Assembly (NCBI GenBank): GCA_022792815.1 | Contig: JAAWBS010000037.1 | Span: 50,127 to 114,126, forward strand | DNA: 64,000 bases | Direction: 5' to 3' | From: Hungatella sp. | GTDB taxonomy: Bacteria > Bacillota > Clostridia > Lachnospirales > Lachnospiraceae | Part shown: one piece after another, positions 34,164 to 42,900 of the stretch | How the letters are laid out: the number at the start of each line of letters is the position of its first letter | How positions within the stretch are numbered: position 1 is the stretch's first letter | Notes under the pieces: generated by a model | The model's input: the letters and a program-made list of their open reading frames with translations, nothing else | What the model was told of the DNA's origin: nothing | Database searches by the model: none | Made by a program: the position numbers and the translations under genes

Positions 34164-35114
34164 ATGGAAAAGAAAAAACGAATCGTCATTGCCTTGGGGG
34201 GCAACGCTCTGGGAAATACTCTTCCCGAACAGATGACGGCTGTGAAAATCACCGCCAAAGCCATCGTGGACCTGATCGAGGAGGGCTGTCAGGTCATCGT
34301 GGCCCACGGAAACGGGCCTCAGGTGGGCATGATCAACAACGCCATGGCCGCCCTCTCCAGGGAAAATCCCGCTCAGCCAAACACCCCTCTCTCCGTGTGC
34401 GTGGCCATGAGCCAGGCCTACATCGGCTATGATCTTCAGAACGCCCTGCGGGAAGAGCTGCTGAACCGGAACATCGAAAACATCCCTGTGACTACCATGA
34501 TCACCCAGGTCCGAGTGGACTTAAACGATCCGGCTTTTCAGTCTCCCTCCAAGCCCATCGGCCACTTTATGACCGAGGAGGAAGCCAGGGCCGCCGAGGA
34601 ACAATACGGCTATGTCACCAAGGAGGACTCCGGCCGGGGCTACCGGCGGGTCGTGGCCTCCCCCAAGCCGGTGGAGATCATCGAGACCGGGGCCATCCGC
34701 TCCCTGGTGGAGGCAGGACAGATCGTCATCGCCTGCGGAGGCGGCGGAATCCCCGTGACCTTGAAGGACAACCACTTAAAGGGCGCCGCGGCGGTCATTG
34801 ACAAAGACTTTGCCAGCGAACTTCTGGCAGAGGAGCTGGACGCGGACTTTCTGATCATCCTCACCGCCGTGGAGAAAGCGGCCATCCGCTACGGAAAGCC
34901 GGACCAGCAGTGGCTGTCCCACATCACCACAGACCAGGCCCGCAGATATATAAGCGAAGGGCATTTCGCTCCCGGCTCCATGCTTCCCAAGGTGGAGGCG
35001 GCAGTGAAGTTTGCCGAGTCCAAGGAAGGGCGCACCTCTCTCATCACGTTACTGGAAAAGGCAAAGGAGGGAATCCAGGGGAAAACAGGAACCCGCATTT
35101 CCTCCCCCATGTAA
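34164..35114 (+). CDS. arcC: Carbamate kinase
   Basis: The 316-residue amino-acid-kinase-family enzyme makes ATP and carbamate from carbamoyl phosphate. Motifs are IALGGNALG, VAHGNGPQVGMINNA, IACGGGGIPV and FAPGSMLPKVEAAVKF. AAGGAGATC precedes the ATG. It follows YgeW directly and precedes the purine permease by 15 bases, closing the energy-yielding end of the pathway. Confidence 0.96.
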   Translation: MEKKKRIVIALGGNALGNTLPEQMTAVKITAKAIVDLIEEGCQVIVAHGNGPQVGMINNAMAALSRENPAQPNTPLSVCVAMSQAYIGYDLQNALREELLNRNIENIPVTTMITQVRVDLNDPAFQSPSKPIGHFMTEEEARAAEEQYGYVTKEDSGRGYRRVVASPKPVEIIETGAIRSLVEAGQIVIACGGGGIPVTLKDNHLKGAAAVIDKDFASELLAEELDADFLIILTAVEKAAIRYGKPDQQWLSHITTDQARRYISEGHFAPGSMLPKVEAAVKFAESKEGRTSLITLLEKAKEGIQGKTGTRISSPM

Positions 35115-35129
35115 GACAGGAGGCGCCCT

Positions 35130-36476
35130 ATGATGAAATCCAAGAAACCTGCTGCTTCTATCTTTCAACTGGACGGCGTGCCCGCCATGTCCCAGGCTTT
35201 TCCTCTGGCTCTCCAGCATGTGGTGGCCATGATCGTGGGCTGCGTCACTCCCGCCATCATCGTGGCAGGAGCCGCAGGCCTTGACGGCACGGACCGGGTG
35301 TATCTGATCCAGGCGGCGCTGGTGGTATCCGCCCTCAGCACCCTTCTCCAGCTGTTTCCCCTGATCAAGAGTCCAAATCACCGGACGGATCACACGTTCC
35401 AGCTGGGGTGCGGGCTGCCTGTGATCATGGGAGTCAGCTTTGCCTATGTGCCCAGCATGCAGGCCATCGCCGAGAGCTTCAACGTGGCCACCATCCTGGG
35501 AGCCCAGCTGGTAGGGGGAATCGTGGCAATCCTCGTAGGCCTGACCGTCAAGAAGATCCGGCCTCTGTTTCCCCCCATCATCACGGGAACCGTGGTATTT
35601 ACCATCGGCCTCTCCCTGTACCCCACAGCCGTCAACTACATGGCCGGCGGAACCGCAAGCCCCACCTACGGTTCCTGGCAGAACTGGGCTGTGGCCGCCT
35701 TCACCCTGGCCGTGGTCACGGGTTTGAATCATTTTGCCAGGGGGATCCTGAAGCTGGCCTCCATCCTCATGGGAGTCATCGCCGGATACATCCTGGCAGC
35801 GCTTTTCGGCATGGTCAGCTTTGCCAGCGTGGCTGAGGCCGGCATGTTTCAGTTCCCCTCCCCGCTCCATTTCGGCCTCACCTTCGAGCCGTCTGCCTGT
35901 GTGGCCATCGGCCTGCTGTTCGCCATCAACTCCATCCAGGCCATCGGCGATCTCTCCGCCACCACGGTGGGAAGCATGGACCGGGAGCCGGAAGATAAAG
36001 AACTTCAGGGCGGCATCGTCATGTACGGGATCACCAACATTCTGGGGGCCCTGGCCGGGGGACTTCCCACGGCCACCTACAGCCAAAACGTGGGAATCGT
36101 CACCACCACCCGAGTCATCAACCGCTGCGTCCTGGGAGGGGCGGCCCTGATTCTTTTGGCCGCCGGTCTGATCCCCAAGTTCTCCGCCCTGCTGACCACC
36201 ATCCCCCAGTGCGTCTTAGGCGGCGCCACGGTGTCGGTCTTCGCCTCCATCACCATGACGGGAATCAAGCTGATCACCTCGGAGGAGCTGAACTACCGCA
36301 ACACCTCCATCGTGGGCCTGGCCGCCGCCCTGGGCATGGGGATCTCCCAGGCCTCCGGAGCACTGGCGGCATTCCCCGCCTGGGCTACCACCATATTCGG
36401 AAGATCCCCTGTGGTGGTGGCCACCATCACGGCGGTGGCTCTGAATCTGATCCTGCCCAAGGGGCGCAAGCAATAA
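35130..36476 (+). CDS. NCS2 xanthine/uric-acid permease
   Basis: The 448-residue membrane protein (about 12-14 spans) belongs to the nucleobase:cation symporter 2 family. It has the signature SQNVGIVTTTRV and AIGDLSATTVGSMDRE, and the start LQHVVAMIVGCVTPAI. Its place at the end of the purine operon suggests it imports the purine substrate, uric acid or xanthine, with protons or sodium. Two adjacent ATGs follow an AGGAGG site. Exact purine specificity cannot be read from sequence alone. Confidence 0.93.
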   Translation: MMKSKKPAASIFQLDGVPAMSQAFPLALQHVVAMIVGCVTPAIIVAGAAGLDGTDRVYLIQAALVVSALSTLLQLFPLIKSPNHRTDHTFQLGCGLPVIMGVSFAYVPSMQAIAESFNVATILGAQLVGGIVAILVGLTVKKIRPLFPPIITGTVVFTIGLSLYPTAVNYMAGGTASPTYGSWQNWAVAAFTLAVVTGLNHFARGILKLASILMGVIAGYILAALFGMVSFASVAEAGMFQFPSPLHFGLTFEPSACVAIGLLFAINSIQAIGDLSATTVGSMDREPEDKELQGGIVMYGITNILGALAGGLPTATYSQNVGIVTTTRVINRCVLGGAALILLAAGLIPKFSALLTTIPQCVLGGATVSVFASITMTGIKLITSEELNYRNTSIVGLAAALGMGISQASGALAAFPAWATTIFGRSPVVVATITAVALNLILPKGRKQ

Positions 36477-36494
36477 GATTTTTCGATCTGCTAA

Positions 36495-36540
36495 AAAATC
36501 CGGCAGTCTTCTCTTTCGGAAGAATCTGCCGGATTTCTGA
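36495..36540. terminator. Bidirectional terminator between permease and tag
   Basis: AAATCCGGCAG (36498-36508) pairs with CTGCCGGATTT (36528-36538) between two convergent genes. On the minus strand it ends in TTTTTTAG, a strong signal for the tag operon; on the plus strand the U run is short. Confidence 0.75.
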
Positions 36541-36576
36541 CATCCTTAGCACGACGGAAATCTTTTTGCCGTGGGA

Positions 36577-37146
36577 TTACTGTTCTTTTTTGCCCTTCTC
36601 CAGAAAACACCCCTCCTCGTGGGAATCAATAACTCCCACCGCCTGCAGATAGGCATAGATGATGGTAGTGCCCACAAATTTCATGCCCCGTTTTTTCAGA
36701 TCCTGTGACATCTGATCCGAGAGCCGGGAGCTGCTAAGCCCCCTCTCCCGGACCACCTTTCCCCCGGTCCAGTGCCAGACATAATCCGAAAAGCTTCCGT
36801 ACTCTCTCTGAATCTCCCGGAAAATTCTGGCGTTATTCACCGCCGCCCGGATCTTGAGCCTGTTTCGGATAATCCCCGGATTCTCCTGCAACTTTGCCAT
36901 CCGCTCCTGGTCATAGTCACAGATCTTCTCCAGGTCAAAGTCATCGAAGGCCTCGCGGAAAGCCTCCCGCTTGTTGAGCACGCACTCCCACGACAGACCT
37001 GCCTGAAAGGACTCCAAAATCAGCATCTCCAGCAGCTTTTTGTCGTCATGGACAGGGACTCCCCACTCCTCATCGTGATAGCGGATATACCGGTCATTTT
37101 TCGGGTTTGCCCACCAGCATCTCGTCTTTCCGTCCGCCCATTCCAT
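36577..37146 (-). CDS. tag: DNA-3-methyladenine glycosylase I
   Basis: The 189-residue base-excision enzyme removes 3-methyladenine. The zinc ligands of Tag are visible as RCWWAN, RYHDEEWG and DSHEEGC, and the substrate pocket as AGLSWECVLNKREAFR. It is the last gene of the ogt-Nudix-esterase-tag operon, 22 bases after the esterase. Confidence 0.96.
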   Translation of the reverse strand: MEWADGKTRCWWANPKNDRYIRYHDEEWGVPVHDDKKLLEMLILESFQAGLSWECVLNKREAFREAFDDFDLEKICDYDQERMAKLQENPGIIRNRLKIRAAVNNARIFREIQREYGSFSDYVWHWTGGKVVRERGLSSSRLSDQMSQDLKKRGMKFVGTTIIYAYLQAVGVIDSHEEGCFLEKGKKEQ

Positions 37147-37168
37147 GTGATCTCCTCCTTCGCATCTG

Positions 37169-37969
37169 TTATCCCAGGTCCCCTTCGATTCCCAGCCACC
37201 ACCGGAGCACGTCCTGAATCTTCTCGTCCCAGTACTTCCACTGGTGGTCTCCCGCCGACTCTTCCCATGTCAGATCAAACCCCAGCTTTCTCACATGGTC
37301 CCATGCCTTCCGGTTATCCTCGTACAGAAAATCCTCCGTCCCGCACCAGGCGTAGAGCCGGGGAAGAGCCTTATTCTCCGAGATCAGTTTGTCCGCCAAG
37401 GCCAGCAGATCATTGTCTGAGCCTTTCAGCTGTTCCGGATCTCCGAAGATCCCTCTGAACAGCGTCTCCTTACTGTCTCCCCTGTGTCTGTGATGATCTG
37501 CCCCTATATCCAGAGCGCCGGACAGGGAGGCCGCCGCCCCGAAGGTCTCCCCTGCCCCCAGTCCCAGCTTCCAGGCACCGTAGCCGCCCATGGAAAGTCC
37601 CGCCGCCAGAGTGTCCTCCCTTTTATCGGACATGCGCGGGAAGAATTCCCGACAGATACGGGGAAGTTCCCAGGAGATAAAGGTCCAGTAGTTTAGCCCA
37701 TAGGTCGTATCCGTGTAAAAGCCAAGGTGGGTGGTGGGCATCACCACGGCGATCCCCAGTTTGCTCACATACCGCTCAATGGATGTCCTTCTCTGCCAGA
37801 TGGTCTGGTCGTCGCTCATGCCGTGGAGGAGATACATGGTCTTGTACTGTCCTTCCCCCGCTTTCCCCTCCATCCCGATCTGTCCCTTGGTCTTCTGAGG
37901 GATAATCACATCCATATCCATGCACATTCCCAAAACATCCGAAAAAAAATCCACATGCATCAAAGCCAT
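37169..37969 (-). CDS. Alpha/beta hydrolase esterase (tributyrin esterase/FrmB-like)
   Basis: The 266-residue cytosolic esterase has the nucleophile GLSMGGYGAWKLG (about 118) and the catalytic His in SAGDHQWKYWDE near the end. The family includes S-formylglutathione hydrolase-like and acyl-ester hydrolases. It lies within a DNA-alkylation repair operon, which hints at detoxification of a formyl or other reactive ester, but no substrate can be assigned. Confidence 0.85.
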   Translation of the reverse strand: MALMHVDFFSDVLGMCMDMDVIIPQKTKGQIGMEGKAGEGQYKTMYLLHGMSDDQTIWQRRTSIERYVSKLGIAVVMPTTHLGFYTDTTYGLNYWTFISWELPRICREFFPRMSDKREDTLAAGLSMGGYGAWKLGLGAGETFGAAASLSGALDIGADHHRHRGDSKETLFRGIFGDPEQLKGSDNDLLALADKLISENKALPRLYAWCGTEDFLYEDNRKAWDHVRKLGFDLTWEESAGDHQWKYWDEKIQDVLRWWLGIEGDLG

Positions 37970-38072
37970 CTCTCGATTCCTCCTGATTCTGTCATGTTAT
38001 CGGGGCCTGTCTCTCCTGGTCCGCGGAGGATGAGTCCCCTGCCCCCTGTGGGGCCCTCTCCGCTTTGCAGTC

Positions 38073-38579
38073 CTATGCGCCGGATGAAACGCAGCGAACC
38101 TTCATCGGGCTTCCGTCCAGAACCGCCTCTGCCAGCCTCTCCCCCTGGTACCGAAGCTTCAGAGAGAAAAACGGCGCCTCCTCCTTGAGAAGCCTGAAAA
38201 AGATCTTGTCCCCCTCCCAGACAGGGAGATCGCACACCTTCTCTTTGTCCACCCACTGGAGGACTCCCTCGTCGCATTCCCTCTGCTCCCCGGTCCAGCC
38301 GTCGGCCGTGTAGAGACACAGATACTCGGTCCCCCACTGATCGGACACAAAGGTCACCAGCCCCCGGAACCGATAGGAGGTCAGCGTCAGCCCCGTCTCC
38401 TCTCTTACCTCTCTCACCAGACAGTCCTCCGGACTCTCCCCTGCCTCCACATGGCCGCCTACTCCGATCCATTTGTCCCGATTCTCGTCGTTCTCCTTGG
38501 AAATCCGGTGGAGCATCAGATATTGTCCGTCCCTCTCCAGATGACACAGAGTCGTCATCCGGCATGCCGGCGCCGTCAC
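38073..38579 (-). CDS. Nudix hydrolase (8-oxo-dGTP diphosphatase-like)
   Basis: The 168-residue protein has the Nudix box GGHVEAGESPEDCLVREVRE continuing into EETG (about 46-70). A GTG at 38579 overlaps the ogt stop (GTGA) and has AGGGGG 8 bases upstream; the ATG at 38558 (MTTLCHLE) has no such site, so I chose the GTG. MutT-like proteins clean the nucleotide pool of oxidised dGTP. Translational coupling with ogt fits a DNA-protection role. Confidence 0.88.
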   Translation of the reverse strand: MTAPACRMTTLCHLERDGQYLMLHRISKENDENRDKWIGVGGHVEAGESPEDCLVREVREETGLTLTSYRFRGLVTFVSDQWGTEYLCLYTADGWTGEQRECDEGVLQWVDKEKVCDLPVWEGDKIFFRLLKEEAPFFSLKLRYQGERLAEAVLDGSPMKVRCVSSGA

Positions 38580-39124
38580 AGAGCCGTCCCCCTGGAAGGG
38601 ACAAAGAAACGCTCCGTGGAAATCCCCTCGCAGGCAAGAAGCCGGATCTTCTTGTCCAGCCCTCCCGCGTAGCCGGTCAGACTCCCGTCGGCCCCTGTGA
38701 CCCGGTGGCAGGGAACGATGACGGAGACCGGGTTGTGCCCCACAGCCCCTCCCACTGCCTGGGCCGACATGTGATCTCTCCCCAGCTGTTTTGCCGTCTC
38801 TGCGGCCAGCCGGCCGTAAGTGGTGACGGTCCCGTAGGGAATCTGCAGCAAAAGGTTCCACACACACATCTGAAAAGGGGTCCCCGTCAGGTGAAGAGGC
38901 GGGGTAAAGTCCGGCTCTTTTCCTCTGAAATAGACGTCCAGCCAGTGCCGAGCCGCTTCAAAAAACGGCAGCTCCCTCTCCTCGTGTTCCGGATCCAGAT
39001 TTCTGGCATAATATTTCTGTCCCTCAAACCAGAGCCCGGTCAGGCCTGTCTCGTCTCCGGCCAGAAGCATGACGCCTATAGGCGACTGATAGACAGCCGT
39101 ACATTGTCTCTCTTGGTGTTTCAT
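38576..39124 (-). CDS. ogt: Methylated-DNA-protein-cysteine methyltransferase
   Basis: The 182-residue protein carries the acceptor-cysteine motif IVPCHRVTG (about 135) and the Ogt-type FQMCVWNLLLQIPYGTVTTY. It transfers the alkyl group from O6-alkylguanine to its own cysteine. A GTG at 39175 extends the frame, but the ATG at 39124 (MKHQERQ) matches the family start. It is the first gene of the repair operon. Confidence 0.93.
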   Translation of the reverse strand: MKHQERQCTAVYQSPIGVMLLAGDETGLTGLWFEGQKYYARNLDPEHEERELPFFEAARHWLDVYFRGKEPDFTPPLHLTGTPFQMCVWNLLLQIPYGTVTTYGRLAAETAKQLGRDHMSAQAVGGAVGHNPVSVIVPCHRVTGADGSLTGYAGGLDKKIRLLACEGISTERFFVPSRGTAL

Positions 39125-39185
39125 CAAAATTCTCTGCCTTTCTTTTCCGCAATTTTCATCTGTCCCGTATGCCACAGTGCCAAAC

Positions 39186-39710
39186 CTATGAGTTTTGAGT
39201 CCCTTTTGTGATCTTTATCCACGCCCGGTACACACGCTCCTCATCATAATCCGGGGCAAAAGATTCGGCAGCCCGACAGATTATCCCGATCACCTCGACA
39301 GGCTCCTCCAGATCCTCCGCAATCCGGGCCGGGGTCTTCTCCTTTCTCAGCTTTCTGCAGCACTGATCGATCAGTTTACGGTCGGTTCCCTGAGTAATCC
39401 CCTGGGAGATCCCCTGACCGATCCCCTCCTTTAAGCCCTTGTCAAAAATCATCTTTCCTATCTGTGTCATCTCAATCTCCTCCTCGATTCTCTGCCGATA
39501 GCTCTCATCGATGATCTTATCCGTGAAGGTCAAAAGTCCTGCCAGTACCTCCACGGCCTCATGGTGATCCCTCATCTTTTGGGTCAGCGCCACAGTCTTT
39601 AGAATCACTTCCTGCTTTCCTTCTGTTCCTTTCACCGTCAGAGGCAAGGTCATCAGCCGGATCCTGTCTTCCCCGTCCAGCTTCTCTCCCCGCCTGATCT
39701 TCTCCTCCAA
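39186..39710 (-). pseudogene. Rpn-family nuclease, N-terminally broken
   Basis: This frame encodes the C-terminal half of an Rpn/PD-(D/E)XK transposase-like protein. It has LTFTDKIIDESYRQRIEEEI, a GIGQGISQGITQG turn and a charged tail. Its apparent start is a TTG without a ribosome site, and a TAA lies just upstream in frame. Between 39711 and 39900 the minus strand carries another broken piece (SLAEILSDRIPIDLFITRDF) in a different frame. The gene is therefore a remnant. Rpn proteins promote recombination in other bacteria. Confidence 0.7.
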
Positions 39711-39918
39711 CTCCCGGTAGACTCCATATTATTATACTGCATTTCTCCTTAAATCCGCAAGAACAATATCCTTATAAATCCCAACGCCCTGTCCCACTGT
39801 TTTCTGGTGAATCGTTCTGTGAAATCACGTGTGATAAAAAGATCAATCGGAATCCTGTCGGAGAGAATCTCCGCCAAAGACTGGTTTTAGTATAGCCCTT
39901 TTCTTGAGCCTTGTCAAT

Positions 39919-39960
39919 GAAAAACAGACCGGAAGAAAAAGCTCTTCCGGCCTGTTTTTA
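39919..39960 (-). terminator. Terminator of the glycosaminoglycan operon
   Basis: On the minus strand AAAACAGGCCGGAAGA pairs with TCTTCCGGTCTGTTTT and is followed by TTC. It lies 20 bases past the PL8 stop. Confidence 0.85.
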
Positions 39961-39978
39961 TCACCTTATCTGTATCGT

Positions 39979-42900
39979 TTATCTGATCCAGGCTCCCTGG
40001 TCATCCACCTGATATCCATCCGGTGTCACTTTGGACTGATAGAGCGCACCTGCGGGCATTCCGGGATTCTCTGTGGTTTCAAATCCCCAGATGCCGTTTT
40101 GATATCCCCAGCCGCTTGCACCGGTGGGCGACGGATTGAAATAATACCACATTCCGTCGATCTCAAGCCAGCCAAGAGCCATGGCCCCATCGGGTTTCAG
40201 ATAATACCAGTAACCGTCATGACTCTCAAGATGCCATCCGGTCCTCATATCACCTTTTGCGTCAAAACAATACCACTGCTGATTCACATATTCCCAGCAG
40301 TTTACAGCATATCTTCCGTCCGGACGGCGATATCTCCAACGTCCGCCTACTCTCACCCATCCGTCTTCATAATCAGAATCGTCGTCATCGCTGTCGTCCT
40401 CAGACTCCGTCGGCTTCGCCGGTTCTGTAGGCTTCTCCGGCTCGGTAGGTTTCTCCGGTTCTGTGGGTTTCTCCGGCTCAGTAGGTTTCTCCGGTTCCTG
40501 CTTCTCCTCCTCATTGGCCAAAACCACGGTTCCGGTCATCGTCGGGAAGAAGGTCAGTTTTCCTTCTTCTTTGCCAAATTCAAAGGACAAGGGATACAGA
40601 TCACCTTTCTCGTCGATCATGGCTGCCAGAATCGTCTTCTCCGGATCAACGGATTCCGGAAGACTCATGGTCACCATATAGGGGATCTTCTGTTCCAGAC
40701 TGGACCGCGTCTCCTCGTCTTCCTTTTCCCAGAACAGCTTGCAGCCAAACTTAAACAGACTTTCCGGATCCACTGTCTTGCCGCCGATCTCCGTGATCTC
40801 CTTGTCGGATACTCTGCCGTAATCCGCCAAAGAGCCGGACTTTCTCGAAGCCCCGGATGGTGTGGCGTACCGAGTTTCGACAGCAGATCTTCTCTTGGCT
40901 ACGGAAGAGGTAGCTTTCTGAGCCTCCGCTTTTTTCTCCGCTGCTGACGGGGTAGCCGTCTCGATCCCTACAGGATCGGGCGCATCCTCTCCGGTGAGCA
41001 CCAGCACCGCTGTGGATGGCTGCTCCTTATAATCCGGAGAAATGTTCAGCACCATGCCTTTGGCAACGGGCTTCAATGCCTCCATGCTCTTTCCTATCGG
41101 TTCTACCCGCTCGTCTACCGGAGCCCCTACTGCCTCCCGAACTTCTATGTACAGATCAGCCAGCTTCAGAAGGGCATCCATCATATATTTCACCAGGTTA
41201 TCACTTTCCGAGTTCTCGGCGGAGACAATGGCAGCCTTTACCGCTTTCTCCGTCTCCGGATCATCGGCTCCCAGGTCTTCCATCGCTTTCAATGCCTGGT
41301 CGATCTTTACCTCCAGCTTCTTCACATCCTCCGGCAGCTCTGTGATCACCACATCCCCTCCCAGAGAAACGCTTGCATTCAGAGTCAAATCGGATTCTGT
41401 CTTTGCCGTGACGGTCAGGGCCTTATTTTCCTCGGTCGGATCGATCCACAAGATTCCGTCATCGTCTATAGTGGTCCCGGCAGACAGAGAACCGTCGCAG
41501 CCCTTCACGGACCAGGTAACCTGACCCATATCTCCCAGATAGTCACGCACCTCAAAGATCCGGCTTTCTCCCGGTCTCATCATCGCTGCAGATGGGTGAA
41601 TGGAGGCAGCCAGCTGTACCTTGGCCATAGAAGCAGCTCCGTTCGTTCCCTTCATCTGGAATGTCAGCACTGCGCTGCCGTCTTCCAGGATCTCACAGGA
41701 GACATTGCCGTCCAGTGCTGCCTCAGAGACCACAGGCCTGTGAAGCGTCACCCGGATGGTTCCCTTGTTCTTCATCGTCGGGTCGGAGACCGCCACGGTC
41801 AGCAGTCCGTCTTCCTCTTCCTGAAGCATAACAGAAGCCTTCTTGTCACAGGTCACATCTCCAGCCGTAGTCTCTTCGTCCTCCCAGAAATTGATCCCTG
41901 TGATCCCCAGTTCTTCATGATGAACCGCCTGGGCCTTGGAAGTATTCATGAGAATGGCTACCTTGGGCGCCTGAGCGTAATCCGCCGTCTCGTCTGCCGT
42001 CTTTCCGGGCAGCAGCACGTATCCGTAAGAAGCATTCTCAGGATTCACCCCATGGTCAAGCCACATCTCCATATAATTCTGTGTGCTCTCCCCCTCAAAG
42101 GTTCCCACATCTTTCCAGCTTCCCGTAGTCCGGGCTTTGCGGACATTCAGTTCCGTATTCTCATAGGGGAAGTAGTATCCGGTTCCGGACGTCTGGTTCC
42201 CCTCCAAATGGGCCCATGTCACATGTTCTGCCAAAGTCCCTGTCACATCTGCGGTCCCTGCAACATAATCTTTCACATCTGCCGCTTGGGCCGAAAGTTC
42301 CATGACAGTTCCGTCTACAGTCAGATGATTCCCTCCGTCCTCGCTCAGCTTTCTGTTTTCCACCGTGGTCTCCACGGAAAGATCCATGCCCGAGTTGGTG
42401 ATGCCCGCACCCAGACAGACGATCTCGTCGTCAAACATGAACCAGGATTTCTTTCCCCTTAAGTTGGGGGCATAAGCGACCTCCCCACTGTCACCGCTCT
42501 TGCCCTTGCCTGCGATCACACCGCTGAAGGCCATTCCGCTGATACCGTAGTCTCCTATGGCACTTCCTCCCACCCAGCTCTGGTCGGAACGGAAATCACC
42601 GCCCTGGAGGAAACCGGAGCTGTCCGGTTCACCGTTGCCGATATTCATGGGAACCACCGTTGTCCCCGGCAGTCTCAGGGGATTCACCGTGTTCCAGTAA
42701 TTGTCCGTATACTGGTCATCCTCGTCGTAGAGATAGGTCATACCGTTTCCCTGATGCCAGCCGAACTTGTTCTCATCGTTCATGATCTCCGTATTCTGGA
42801 TCCGCTCCGAGTACATAGACAGCGCGAACAGATAGGAGTCCCGCCTGTGGACCGCTCGGTCCATAAGTGGGAAGGAGCGATGCATGGAGGGCACATAGCT

